A stretch of DNA of 64,000 nt from assembly GCA_030762935.1 (NCBI GenBank), contig CM060883.1:32628501-32692500 (forward strand), read 5' to 3'. Numbering within the stretch: position 1 is the stretch's first letter; each line of letters opens with the position of its first letter. Under the pieces are notes generated by a model, which was not told the DNA's origin, did not search any database, and was given only the letters and a program-made list of their open reading frames with translations. This DNA comes from Hymenopus coronatus (taxonomy: Eukaryota > Arthropoda > Insecta > Mantodea > Hymenopodidae). Of this stretch, positions 11,110-22,573 are shown piece after piece. Position numbers and translations under genes: made by a program.

Positions 11110-11435
11110 AGATATCGTTGAAATACACAATTTATATCCAATAATTGTTTTTTTTTCTATTTGAGTGGAACATTTAGGAATTATTTTTTATTGGTTAGTT
11201 TTTCAGTATTTATACTTTCCTCAAATGAAATTATTTAATTTTATCCTGGTCATACAAAGAGAACGAAATTTCTGCGACCAGCTCTTAAAAGATTTGGAAA
11301 TTCCTTTAGTATAACATATTTCCTTAAGCTCTTGAGTTTACAAGGAAATATTGTACCTCCGTCCCCGATTTAGGCTAGTTGCTGGGATGAGGACCGCCCC
11401 TACTGGGGGGAAAAAAATACAAAAAAACAAAAAAA
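11110..11435. other. Unassigned stretch ending in an A-rich tail
   Basis: AT-rich, with weak resemblance to HINE-like internal sequence at 11180-11350. The segment 11350-11435 ('ctccgtccccgatttaggct' then A-rich) could be a SINE tail remnant. Confidence 0.3.
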
Positions 11436-12079
11436 AAAGTCTGATGTGTTCCATTCACGGGAATTTTCCTACCTGTTCTGCAAACAAACGTTGCTACAAA
11501 AGATTATACCTTTATCTACATCGTGCTAAACGAGATAAATATTAGCAGAAATTGTCTTTTTACTCGGTTTCTTGTAAGCAGAATAGAAATAAGGAAAAGC
11601 GAAAGTCAAATATTTTAAAAGCTGGACACTATGTAAACAATTGAAGTTCGGTTCGCTTTGCAATGTCAGTAAAACAAAAGAGAGATGAAAGGAAATGTGA
11701 CCCCGTTTGAGAAGTTATGTACGTAGTCTAAAATTGAAACAAATAACACAAGGAATACTCGGAAGCGGACAACTCAACAAAAATGTATAGGATATAAATT
11801 GTGTATTTTAATGAAATATGAAATCTACACTTTTTTTTTAACCGTTTACCAATTATGCAAAATTTAGCAAAATTCATCCAGAATGAACAGATCTTCAGAA
11901 GTCATTCCCAGAAAATTCAAATATACATTTTATTTGAGATATAAATATCTTTAATATACGGTATTTTAATCAAAATCGTTAGAGCCATTTTTGAGAAAAA
12001 CAACATTTTCAAAATTGTTTCCATGTAAAGGCAAACCAAGTTTGGTATTTAACTATATTTTAGTTTTTGAGCTAAGCTG

Positions 12080-12082
<3 letters not shown>

Positions 12083-12141
<59 letters not shown>
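12083..12141 (+). repeat. (AC)n microsatellite
   Basis: About 29 AC units at the recurrent microsatellite position. It generates long poly-VC/poly-HT open frames on both strands that are not genes. Confidence 0.95.
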
Positions 12142-12144
<3 letters not shown>

Positions 12145-12155
12145 TGATCTCAGTC

Positions 12156-12334
12156 GCGCTATGGCCGAGTGGTCTCGATCCCAGGCGACGGCAAGTAGGA
12201 CTTTTGGTGGCAGGGGCGGGTTTTCTCCGGGTTCTCCGACATCGCATTCCACCGGTGCTCCGTCTTTATTCCTGGTACATATCATCAGTGCCACCGCCTG
12301 CTGTGCCTATATAATAAAAACGGGCGTTAAACAC
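12156..12334 (+). mobile_element. tRNA-derived SINE (family A), deleted head
   Basis: Begins 'gcgctatggccgagtggtct' and then 'cgatcccagg', so the segment between A-box and B-box is mostly lost. The body 'ttctccgggttctccgacat' and 3' part 'ataataaaaacgggcgttaa' match the 7776 copy. Confidence 0.8.
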
Positions 12335-12500
12335 TTTAAAAAACATACACACTCACCTTTTTTCTAAAAATGCTTCTTTTGGATTCAGGTAATCTTGATA
12401 TATGTATTTCTGGTGAAATTTCGGTATAGAATTGTTTGGTGGAATACAGTACCTACACAGTATGTAACCTATCCATACAGTACGCGTAGAGAAAGTAAAA

Positions 12501-13389
12501 AATGCTAACATATTTAAGTTTCTTAAAGAAACCACTTAATAGGAATTGGGATGTAAATTAATGTATTCAACAGTTTGTTATTCCTTTCGTTTGTTTTATT
12601 ATTTTTATGGGTGAATTTTACGTAAATATGTATACATTAATATATTTATCTCGGGGCGTTAGAACATGCGGGGAAGAGTCCTCAATCTGTCTGTCTGGAT
12701 GTTGGGTTGGTTCATTCTCTCATTGCTATACCACCCCTCTGGTTCCGACCGTCCGGTGTACCCTCTCACTTCATTCCTCCCTCCCGAGGGCGCCCCCTCG
12801 TATGGTGTAGGTACAATAACCAACATAAGTTAGCTTCCGAGTCCCCTCCGTCCGTTTCCTAATCCCAACTTGGGTTCAGAAGATTCATAGCGCACAAACA
12901 CGAGTGAATCAGTTTAATTCTCTACAATTCTGAAACATTTCAGTAGAAAGTTTAAAAGAGTAGTGCCGTGTACCTACAAGGTAGCAGAATGACAGAAAGT
13001 GATTCACAAGGTGAGTGATGTTGGAGCCAGGTCTCTCCCCGTTTGTGTTCGACATGAATCACTTGATGAAATTAACAGCCTCACACGACCGCAGTGTGAA
13101 CCAAACTTTCCGTGAAGTAAACTCTTCCAGGAAAAAAAAGTTTTTGTTATTTAGAACTTAAGAGCGAGTTCACCTACTTCGATGGTTTTACCCGACAGTT
13201 TATCACAACTTTATTACCACACTTTATCCATTCACTGACAAAAGTGCTACTTTTGCCAAACTAATTAGAAAAACACAGACTATACAGGGTGTTCACAGAA
13301 GCATTCCCCACATATAAACAACAGTAGCGTCACTGTCAATACACAACATTGCTGTCATTAGAGTAATTCAAACATTTTCAAAACAACAA
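12501..13389. other. Unassigned region
   Basis: Mixed composition, with a GC-richer patch at 12650-12870 and 'atacagggtgttcacagaag' near 13290 that resembles a mariner-type end but lacks a partner. No coding region recognised. Confidence 0.35.
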
Positions 13390-14250
13390 TTTTTACTTTC
13401 TCAACACGTACTACGCACCCAGTGTATAGAGAAGGTATTGCACTCCACCCAAAAATTAGATACCGAGATTTCACCGGAAATATATGTTTTAGGGTCCCCT
13501 GTATAAAAAAAAAGCATTTTCAGAAAAAGGTCCGTGTGTGTCCATGTGTCTCTGAACACGATAACTCAAAAACGAAAAGTCGGTGAAACACCAAATATGG
13601 TATTTAAGTTTAGTATCTTCCAGGGATGCGACACGAAAATTTTGAGAAAAATCCTCCACCCCAACTACTCTAGATATGGAACATTTTTTTTTTTTTAAAT
13701 TTTGATTTTCCCAAAAATGGCTCCAACGATTTTTATTAAACTGTCATATAATGTAAATAAAATGTACATCTTGAATTTTCTGAATAGCCTCTGAAGACCA
13801 CTTTATTCTGACACAATTTTAGGGAATTTTGAATAACCGCTACACCGTAAGAGATTGACAAAAACTTACTACACAAGAAACGAAAAGCACGATAAAACAC
13901 ATAATTTATGTTATATACATTTTTTTCGTGGAGTTGTTCGTCTTTTTTTTATTAGATAGTCCTTGTTATTGGTTTCAGCTTTGAAAAACTTATACTTTTC
14001 TCATACAGGAATTTGTCAATTACTGTTCATAGACACAAAGGAACTTCAGTCACATAGCAACCAGCTTTTGACTATCACTTTAACCTACCTTACGCCCTTA
14101 TTTGGCTTCTACTTACAAGGAAGCAAGTAATAAGACTATTTTTGCCAATTTCTTTTGTCGATTAACATGAAATAAATAGAAGCATAAGCTTTTTAACAAT
14201 AATTTGTTGCAGAGATGTAGAGAAAGTCATGTGAATAGAACACATCAGAT
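13390..14250 (-). mobile_element. HINE-like element, full length
   Basis: Starts 'tttttactttctcaacacgt' and ends 'agaacacatcaga'. Complete set of internal blocks; the microsatellite is short ('gtgtgtgtccatgtg'). Confidence 0.85.
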
Positions 14251-14300
14251 TTTTAATACTTGGCCGTAATAACAGATAACAGCACAAGAAGAAAGAAAAA

Positions 14301-14716
14301 TCTCTTGTGTTCCTTCACCCGACTTTCTCTACCCATTCTCTAACAAAATATTCTTAAAAAAACTTTATGTGTTATACGCACATGACTTTATCTGGCTGTT
14401 CTATAAACAAACTCCTTACAAAAGAAGTTTCTTCTTTCTACGCAATGCTAATCGAGATAAACATTAGCAGAATGTTCTTATTACTTAGTTCCTTACTAGT
14501 AGAAGGAAACTAAGCAAATACTCTGGGTTAAGGAAATATGTTAGAGCCATTTTTTAGAAAATCAAAATTTTCGAAAATTTTTGCATGTAAAAAGGTATTT
14601 TGTGACAGGGGAGATTTACCTGAAAATCTTCGTGTTGTATCCTTGGGAGATACTAAACTTAAATACCAACTTTGGTATTTTAACGGTCTTTCGTTTTTGA
14701 ACTATGCTGTCTACAC
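14301..14716 (+). mobile_element. HINE-like 5' part of a composite copy
   Basis: Starts 'tctcttgtgttccttcaccc' and runs to 'cttaaataccaactttggta' and 'gaactatgctgtctacacac', then flips orientation at the microsatellite position. Confidence 0.7.
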
Positions 14717-15190
14717 ACCTCCCACCACAAATTACCCTTTACATGGAACATGTTTTAATTATTTTTCTCTCAAAAATATCTCTAACGATTTTGATTAAAA
14801 TACCACATGTTATAAATATTTACATTACAAATAAAATGTATATCTTGTATTTCTTGGGAATAGACTCTGCAGATCTCTTCATTCTGGGTGATTTTTATAT
14901 AACTGGTAAACCGTAAGAGACAGACAAAAACCTGCTTCATAAAAACGTAGATCTTGTTAAAACACACGATTTATATTATATACATTCTTCGTAGAGTTAA
15001 CCATGTTTTAGATTTTCATTGTTTCTGCTTCGTTTTAAAATACTTTACGCGTACGAGAATTTGCCAGCTACTGGGAATGCAAAGAAATGGACTTCAACCA
15101 CATGGCAACCAGCTTTTAAAAGATCTGACTATCGTTTTAGCTTAGTATACTCCCTTATTCCCCTTCTACTTACACAAGGAACCAAGTATC
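14717..15190 (-). mobile_element. HINE-like 5' part, inverted against the preceding copy
   Basis: Begins 'ctcccaccacaaattaccct' and 'tttacatgg', then continues through 'aaaccgtaagagacagacaa' to 'cttctacttacacaaggaac'. Forms a head-to-head palindrome with 14301-14716. Confidence 0.7.
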
Positions 15191-15211
15191 TTTTATACTT
15201 ATCTCGATTAA

Positions 15212-15425
15212 ATGAAATGGAGTTTTATTTATGGTCTAGTGTGGTTCTCAGCGTCCCATTCTATCCTGGGCGTGAAAGACCGCTTAATTTTGCTCAGAGG
15301 CCTCTGTACCAGGCTTGAGGTTCTTTTACGTGCCGTAAATCTGCCCGAAAAAATCCATTTCTCTCCGCCGGGTTTGAGCCCGCGACCTTGGGTGTATGAA
15401 GCTAATGTAGTAGCCATTATGCATG
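15212..15425 (-). mobile_element. tRNA-derived SINE (family B)
   Basis: Minus-strand head with B-box complement 'gccgggtttgagcccgcgac', body 'ctcagaggcctctgtaccag', and tail near 'aaatggagttttatttatgg'. Confidence 0.8.
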
Positions 15426-15439
15426 ATTATGTTTTGTAA

Positions 15440-15560
15440 GTATAATCTGCAGAATAGCTAGAGAAAGTCAGACTTTTTCAGTGAAATCTGGACATCGTAT
15501 TTTTGGATGGAGTGAATAGATACTTCTCGTACTTATTCGGTGTAGTAGGGGAAGTAATTA
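15440..15560 (+). mobile_element. HINE-like remnant
   Basis: Short decayed pieces: 'ctagagaaagtcag' and 'gtgaaatctggacatcgtat' then 'ttttggatggagtg'. The following 435 bp hold nothing I recognise. Confidence 0.4.
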
Positions 15561-15995
15561 AGTGCAAACAAGCCAGTGTCTATTTGTGTTTCAGTAATTA
15601 TTATTAGGTGGAGGAGATGCCAGTGCTGCACACGAGGCAGACCTTTTGTTTGGTCTGACATTCTTGTTATGTTTGTGTTTCACACAATGCAGCTAATGGC
15701 AATGGTGACCTGCAGAGGAACGTGTCTCTTCTTTTTGGACCTGTCCAGCTACCGGATGCATTCCTCTGGAATGTAGTGCTCGGCGGGGTGGTAATGTACT
15801 GCGTGAGAAGTGAACAAAAATGCACGTGAAAAAGATCCACAGCACATATTTAAAGCATGATTTATGCTAGAAAACAAAACAGCAATATGTCACGTTAACT
15901 CATTACCCGCCAAAAGCTATATGTTGTTAAGTTTTTTGAAGACAGCACCATTTGATTAATGACTGAAGTCAAAATATACAAAAAATGTTATTTAT

Positions 15996-17004
15996 ATTTT
16001 TACTTTCTCTATACGCACTATGTACATAGTGTATAGAGAACGTATTGCACTCCACCCAAAAATTGGATACCGAGATTTCACCGGAAATATATGTTTTAGG
16101 GTCGCCTATATCTAAAAAAAGTATTTTCACAAAAAGGTCCGTGTGGGTGTGTGTGTGTCTGTGAACAAGATAACTCAAAAACAAAAAGTCGGTAAAATAC
16201 CAAACTTGGTATTTAAGTTTAGTATCTTCCAGGGATGCGACAAGAAAGTTTTGAGAAAAATCCCCCCACCCCACACTACCCTTTACATGGAACTTTTTTT
16301 CGAAAATTTCGATTTTCTCAAAAATTGCTCTCACGATTTTGATTAAAATCCCGTATATTACTGACATTTACATACCAAATAAAATGTATATCTTGCTTTT
16401 TCTGGGAATAGCCTCTGAAGACCTCTTTATTCTGGATGAATTTTACCGAATTTTGCTTAACTGCTACACGGTAAGAGATGGACAAAAGCTTACTATACAG
16501 AAAGTGTAGAGCACGTTAAAACACACAAATTATGATATACAATTTTTTTTCGTGGAGTAGAACGTTTTTTAGTTATTCATCGTTTTTAATTTCACCTTTC
16601 AAAAAATTATATTTTCTCATACAGGAATTTGTCAACTCCTGTCCATGCAAACAAAGAAACTTCCGTCACATAGCAACCAGTCTTTGACTATCACTTTAAC
16701 CTATGGTACTCCCTTATTTCGCAAGTAATAAGACTATAAAATAAGAACTGAAGCTTTCCTGGCGACGTATTGATTCAAAATCTTCTTCTGCAGTTCACCC
16801 TGAAGAGGAGGAAGTTGCACTTCTTCGAAACGTTGGTGTCAAGCCAAGTTTTTACCTGGCTAGAAGCCCGAGAAGATTTTGAATCAATAAGACTATTTCT
16901 GACATTTTTTTTCTCGATTAGCATGAAGTAAATAGAAGCATAAGCTTTTCAACAATAATTTGTTGCAGAGATATAGAGAAAGTCATGTGAATTCAACACA
17001 TCAG
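15996..17004 (-). mobile_element. HINE-like element, full length, carrying a 148-bp insertion
   Basis: Starts 'tttttactttctctatacgc' and ends 'aacacatcaga'. The terminal palindrome is among the best preserved ('cactatgtacatagtgtata'). The insertion at 16738-16885 splits the '...aataagactatttctg' block. Confidence 0.9.
16738..16885 (+). mobile_element. 148-bp hairpin insertion with hammerhead-like core
   Basis: Bounded by an 11-bp direct repeat 'aataagactat' (16727-16737 and 16886-16896), so it is a discrete insertion into the HINE-like copy. An 18-bp perfect inverted repeat (16769-16786 and 16871-16888, running 3 bases into the right duplication) encloses a core with hammerhead-ribozyme consensus positions: CTGAAGA at 16800-16806, a 6-bp stem II (two G-U pairs) closing at 16807/16826, GAAA at 16827-16830, a minimal stem III, and GTC at 16838-16840. 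Such motifs are known from Penelope-like element terminal repeats. The bases directly flanking the core do not form a good stem I. Confidence 0.6.
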
Positions 17005-19487
17005 ATTTTTTAATATAAGGGTTATTTGTAAAAGTGTGTCACATTTTTAGGACAGTGACAGAATGTGTTGACAAACCATACATTAAAAGGTGAACTTTTA
17101 ACTTTATTTTTCATGAGTTTTTCACATATTTTTTATGCATTGTAGCATACACATACAGTGTAAAAGTTGCACATATTATTGACTTTGAAATGGGGCAAAA
17201 CATTTATCATGAAGTGGAACATCACATTGTTTGCAGATTCTGGTGGTTTTCTTCTTGTACAATGTAAATCTTCTTTGTGTAGTAATGGATTGAATCAGAT
17301 GATTTCTTCATTGTTTGCACTTTGGTAAGTCCTCCAAGTGTAGACTGTTGCAATGCCTATCATTTGGGTAAACATTAGCTACCATCACTTCTTAGAGCGG
17401 ATTCTTTATGTGGTACAGTGGAATTTGCCTATCTAGAACATCAACTCTAGCTATAAAGAATGTAAAATGCATGCGTCCCAGAAAAAGGACAAGGTAATTG
17501 GTTAATGTTATTTTTAACCAACTTCTTTTACAGCAGAAGCAATTGCTATATTACTATAATCTGGTTTAAGGGAACAATGTACTCTGAAATGGAAAAAAAT
17601 AATATTTTTTGTTTTAGACACTAATAAAAACTATTATTTCTAGTTTCAGAAAATGTACACTTTTCGGAGGTTAGGAGGATTTTAATAAATTTAAATATAA
17701 TTTAATTGCTGCTTTGCATTTCTTTAAATCTGTTATGCAATGCTCCTTTTCAGAACATTTGTATCTTTAAATTCAGTTTTTCTCATAACAGCATGTTAAG
17801 ATACTTATGCACCTTTTTCTGAGAAACTATGAGAGCTGAAAAGCTGAAAATTTCAGCACATATATACAACACATAATTGAGCTTTTTGAACTACAAGATT
17901 TAAACAAAACTTAAAGAACCGACAGACGAGTTGCTTCAAATGCAAAGCCCCCAATAGATGTTAAAGGGGCCTATATAAATGAAACAATAAAAAAGAAAAT
18001 AAATAAAATACTTATCATGTTTTTCATGCAGTTTTCAAACTGAATATCTCGTATATTAATGTTTTGGTTTATAAATAGCAACAAAAATCTCCTTTCTTAA
18101 ACAGTAATATTTTCAGCAGTGAAAGCTGATCTGAAATAGCTAAAATGCAGTTGAAATATAGAGCGTTTTTTATCTATAAACATTGTGTTTTGAAACCAAA
18201 AAATCGTGTTCACACATATTAATTTCGCTTTCAGATTTTCATAAGATTTTGAATTATAAATATGATTTTAAAATATATATTGATCATATTAAGAAAGCAA
18301 CAACGTTGTAAATTTTCCACATTTTTACTTTTTTGAGTTTACAAATATATTGCTTTTTTAATTCTTACTGAAATTGTATAATAGCTAAATAATTGAAGTT
18401 CAGAAGATAGCTGATTATACTAAAACCAAGCATGCAAACGTGTGATTATGTATTGAAAGTAGTATCAGAGAAAAAGGTAGTTTTAAAATAAGTTTTATTA
18501 CTTTTCTGCTGAATGAAATACCTTTCATGGTCTCAACCACATTAAGATTTTGTTGCAAACAACCATTTGAAATAATTGTCATGATTTACAGAATAATTCA
18601 TACAAATTTCCGGAAGAACAATTGAATAATTTAAGGGCAGTGGTAATTCAACTCTCTTAAGGTGTAATTTTTGTATGTTCAGACTATCTTGTCCCCTTAA
18701 GACGAGACGGTAAGCCAAAAATTGAAGAAAATAAACCGTTTATTTGTTTTTTGCATAATTAAATAGTCCATACTTTTCTGCACATTTTAGTGTATCATAT
18801 AGTCATTAACTGCAAATGTAAATGTATTTAAATGAATTTTAAAAATGTAGTGACAGTTCTTATTTATTAGGGCCCTTAGCATCCATTTACAACAAGTCTA
18901 GAACTATTTCACCTAGGAAACTGCAAAATGGCTTGTTTTTTAAAATGATTTCTGCTGATTGTGCTAGCTCGTCTTCATTATTCTATTAACCTTGGAAGTA
19001 CGGATTCCCTTGAGTTTGTTATTCTATGACTTGAGTTTTATTTGTAAACACATATCTGTTTGTGCATTTATCAAACTGAAAGGGTAGTTGTGTCAAAAGG
19101 TGACAAAACCTAAAGGTATTTTTAAGAATACAGTGTCCTTGCCTAGAATAGGCAACGAAATTAATGATACTCAGCCATGTGGCACTCCACTATGTGAAAC
19201 CCCTCCAAATGCTCCCAAGACGAAGTTACAAACAACTTTAAAGTTGTTTTTCTCAGAAGTACATTTGTATTAACATTTGGCCCATTTTTTCAGGAAGTAT
19301 TCAAGATATGTGCATGAAACTTTCACAGATTACAAAACCAACTACAGGAAAACTGTGGATCTATAAACACAGTAATTTATTTATTGAACTCTGCGTTATG
19401 ATTATTTATATATTAAAAATCAAGAACAAAATAATGGATAGGAAAAAAAAAAAAAATATAAATTGCTTCAGACTGCAAATACAAAAA
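17005..19487. other. AT-rich block without recognised repeats
   Basis: About 2.5 kb, more AT-rich than its surroundings and free of HINE-like sequence, so probably a different older insertion or true unique DNA. On the minus strand near 17200-17290 a frame reads KTTRICKQCDVPLHDKCFAP, which resembles the Cys-rich C-terminal motif of piggyBac-type transposases. No DDD core is visible upstream. A 61-codon plus-strand frame at 19088-19273 has no recognised domain. Confidence 0.3.
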
Positions 19488-19488
19488 A

Positions 19489-20329
19489 TCTGATGTGTAC
19501 CATTCACATGAATTTCTCTATATCCCTGCAACAAATTATTCTTAAAAAGCTTATACTTCTATTTACTTTATGCTAATCAGAAAAAATTAGCAGAAATGGT
19601 TTTATAACTTGCTTCCTTGTAAGTAGAAGCGAAATAAGGGAGTACCATAGGTTAAAGTGAAAGCCAAAAGCTGGTTGCTATGTGACTGATGTTCCTTTGT
19701 TTGTATGGACAGGAATTGACAGATTCCTGTATGGGAATGTATAAGTTTTTCAAAGCTGAAACCAAGAAAAAGGAATATCTCAAAAACTATCAACTGCACG
19801 AAAAAAATGTATAAAACATAAATTGTGTGTTTTAACGTGCTCTACTTTTTTCTGAGCTAAGTTTATGTCCATCTCTTACGGTTTAGTAGTTATGAAAAAT
19901 TCATCCAGAATAAAGTAGTCTTCAGAGGCTATTTTCAGAAAATTCAAGATATACATTTCATTTGTCAGATAAATATCTTTAATATACGAAATTTTAATCA
20001 AAATCGTTAGAGCCATTTTTGAGAAAATAAAAATTTTCGAAAAAAGTTCCATGTAAAGGGTAGTTGGGGGTGGCGGGATTTTTCTCAAAATCTTCGTGTC
20101 GCATCCCTGGAAGATACTAAACTTAAATACCAAGTTTGGTATTTTACCGACTTTTCGTTTTTGAGTTATCGTGTTCACAGACACACGGACACACTGACAC
20201 ACACACATACATACATACATACACACGCGCGCGCGGACCTTTTTGTCAAAATGCTTTTTTTGGATATTGGGGACGCTAAAACATATATTTCCGGTGAAAT
20301 CTAGGTATCGAATTTTTGGGTGGAGTGAT
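19489..20329 (+). mobile_element. HINE-like element lacking the terminal palindrome
   Basis: Starts 'tctgatgtgtaccattcaca' and ends at 'gaatttttgggtggagtg'. Then a short inverted terminal piece at 20352-20429 (minus) begins 'ttttactttatcacacatat'. The long minus-strand open frame here (19876-20226) is the recurrent HINE frame. Confidence 0.8.
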
Positions 20330-20351
20330 GTAAAAAATTAGATGGTTTTCG

Positions 20352-20429
20352 TTTTACTTTATCACACATATTAAGTAGATAGAATAGATAGCAAGTTCCA
20401 CCCAAAAGTTCGAATTCGAGATTTCACTA
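20352..20429 (-). mobile_element. HINE-like terminal fragment, target of a mariner derivative
   Basis: Decayed terminus through 'cgaattcgagatttcac', cut at a TA dinucleotide (20430-20431) where the palindromic mariner derivative starts. Confidence 0.65.
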
Positions 20430-20431
20430 TA

Positions 20432-21110
20432 CAGGGTTACTACAAAAGAAATAGACAACTTCAACTGCCTGTAAAACAAAAACTATTAGAGATAGCAACC
20501 TAATTATTTTGGACGTATGTTGAGAAACTCTCAAAGTTTCGTCTATTACTATTGGTAACGCTGTAGTGTTTTGTTTGTTGTTGCAGAAGCTGAAATGGCG
20601 GAAAATCCTGTGGAAAAGGCATATTGCGAACGCAATCAGCAATCAGCAACTGTTGTCCAACGACATTTTAGAACACGTTACCACAAAACGCCACCGACTA
20701 GACAGTCAATCTACGACTGGTATAGAAAATTCGAGACAACGGGATGTTTGTGCAAAGGGAAGAGCTCGGGAAGACCAAGAGTTTCGGAAGAAAACGTTGA
20801 ACGTGTTCGTTCTGCCTACATAAGAAGCCCACAGAAATCGACATCTAGGGCAAGCATGCAATTACAAATTCCACAGCAAACTGTATGGAAAATCTTGCGG
20901 AAGCGACTGCACATGATGCCTTACAGATTACAGATGTTGCAGTTTCTGAGTGAAGAAGATAAGGTCATACTGCGTGACTTTTGCATCGACATGTTGCGAC
21001 ATGATGAAGACGATGCTGGTTTTTGTGAGCGCATCATTCCATTTTTGTCCATGTCGTTGGATAACAGTTGCTGATTGCGTTCTAGCAAATTCCAACACGC
21101 AATATGCCTT
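20432..21110 (+). mobile_element. Palindromic mariner derivative, truncated copy
   Basis: Begins 'cagggttactacaaaagaaa' next to TA. It contains the 5' end and N-terminal half of a transposase on the plus strand, then switches at about 21045 to an inverted copy of the same 5' region ('ttgctgattgcgttctagca', 'aacacgcaatatgcc'), which breaks off at 21110. Same layout as the complete copy at 36181-37066. Differences include a rearrangement near 20630 and loss of about 15 bp at the arm junction. Confidence 0.85.
20595..21045 (+). pseudogene. Tc1/mariner-type transposase, N-terminal half
   Basis: Start chosen at MAENPVEKAYC, the conserved beginning also present in the 36.4-36.9 kb copy. Visible parts: a first helix-turn-helix around residues 15-45 (TVVQRHFRTRYHKTPPTRQS), a GRPR linker at about residue 60, and a second helix-turn-helix around residues 70-105 (VRSAYIRSPQKSTSRASMQL). 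The frame ends after GFCERII, directly before the place where the family's first catalytic Asp is expected, so no DDE/D core remains. Compared with the other copy about 11 residues around CVLEFART are missing or rearranged. Cannot encode an active transposase; it could in principle bind ends. An alternative reading as a host gene is very unlikely because the same unit recurs with TA-flanked ends. Confidence 0.85.
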
Positions 21111-21114
21111 TATT

Positions 21115-21327
21115 CGTTATATATATTATATCTTTAATGTACGGCATTTTAATCAAAATCTTTAGAACCATTTTTGAGAAAATCAACATTTACTAAATAT
21201 TTTCCATATAAAGGATACCTGGGAGTGGGGGGATTTTCTTGATAATCTTCGTGTCGCATCCTTGGAAGATACTGAACTTAAATACCACATTTTATATTTA
21301 ACTGACTTTTCGTTTTTGAGCTAAGAG
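21115..21327 (+). mobile_element. HINE-like internal fragment
   Basis: From 'atatctttaatgtacggcat' through 'cttgataatcttcgtgtcgc' to 'ttttcgtttttgagctaag'. Lacks both ends. Confidence 0.75.
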
Positions 21328-21329
21328 AG

Positions 21330-22385
21330 TAATAGGCAGTGAAGGATGACTGTGACAGGGGTTTTCACCGCTCGGACCGTCATTATTGCACTCCATTCTC
21401 TAGGCCGGTCAGGTAGCAGAAAAATGGCAATGATTCAATATAAATCTTTCTTTGAATTCTGTGCAGTGTACAGCGAGCTGCCGTGCAGTATTACCAAATG
21501 GCAAATCGTAAATGTAATAACTAGTGGTAAGATTACACGGCAATCAACATTGATGATGTTTTTTTCGTAAGAAATGATCTCTTGTTCTTCAAAATTGTTT
21601 TTTCATTCCTAAAAAATCTTTGCGAGTTTAGGGCACAGTCTCTTGAAGAGTGTAATTGCGGGATTTTTTGTTGTTGTTGTATTTATTACTAAATTACTGT
21701 TTTGTCATATAAAACCTTTGAAAATTCCAGTCCTCATTTATGGATATTGCTTGTAGTCAAACCATCCAATTTGTGACAGATATGAGTAGAGCATTTGACC
21801 TAAATTTCTGTCCGTTTTAATCCGCTAGCCTCGTAACCAGCTACTGGTTTAAACAGGAGAGTTTATTCTGAGCTAATGCATACTGGAGCGCTGGAGAATA
21901 GTAAAACTTCTCTGCTCAATTCGATGTTATATAAACTGCACGTGCGCTGCATTTCCAATTTAATTTCTGGACTACGCTTTCTGTCTGCATTGTATCCTTA
22001 TGATGAAGCTAATCCGTGCACGCCATTAGGTAAGAGTAATGCAGTGGCGGGCATTGATTCTAAACGGATTAGTGTAGTAAGGTTTTTGTATGTATAGAAC
22101 ATTACTCGGCAAATGCTAGTAATATATCCATTAAACGTCCCAACTCCCGCAATTAGTCCGCCCTCCGCATTCCCACACACAAACGTTTATGCGACAAATA
22201 CTACTACTTTCGCCTTCGTTTGTTTCAGGGGTTTCCACTTGCTCGCATAAATTCTGCTCTGTGAGGGATGGCATAGAAGTCCCTAATATTAACTCATCTT
22301 ACTTCATAATGGTTAGATGCAGATATACATAATGATTCAAGATCTCTGCAAAAAGTACGTGGAATAATAAGCCTCAGAAACAAAT
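21330..22385. other. Unassigned region
   Basis: About 1 kb with no landmark. A plus-strand open frame at 21346-21570 (74 codons) and another at 21876-22097 (73 codons) have no recognised domain. Confidence 0.35.
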
Positions 22386-22389
22386 GTAT

Positions 22390-22562
22390 TACTCTACCAT
22401 GCATGTACAATGTACATAGTACATAGAGAAGGTAATGTATTTCACCCAAAAATTTGATACCGAAATCTCACCGGAAATAAAACCTTTAAGGACCAGTTAA
22501 TTCCCCCAAAATTAGAAAAAGGTCCATGTGTGCATTTGTGTGTCTGTCTGTGCACAGTAAAA
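22390..22562 (-). mobile_element. HINE-like terminal fragment
   Basis: 'attactctaccatgcatgta' with palindrome 'tgtacatagtacatagag', then 'gataccgaaatctcaccgga', stopping at a TG-rich tract. Confidence 0.7.
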
Positions 22563-22573
22563 GTAAAAAGAAA

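Larger units (their letters stand above)
11440..12500 (+). mobile_element. HINE-like element interrupted by a SINE
   Basis: Starts 'tctgatgtgttccattcacg' and ends 'gtagagaaagtaaaaa'. A long (AC)n tract (12083-12141) and a family A SINE (12156-12334) occupy the microsatellite site. HINE sequence resumes at 'tttctaaaaatgcttctttt'. Confidence 0.85.

Noticed and set aside
12049..12294. Long frames rich in VCVCVC or HTHTHT
   Set aside because: They are translations of the (AC)n microsatellite and flanking SINE/HINE sequence on both strands, with no independent coding evidence.
13285..13315. Mariner-like end 'acagggtgttcac'
   Set aside because: No partner inverted repeat or transposase sequence was found nearby.
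17005..19487. Confident piggyBac transposase call
   Set aside because: Only one short Cys-containing peptide resembles the family; no DDD core is visible in any frame upstream.
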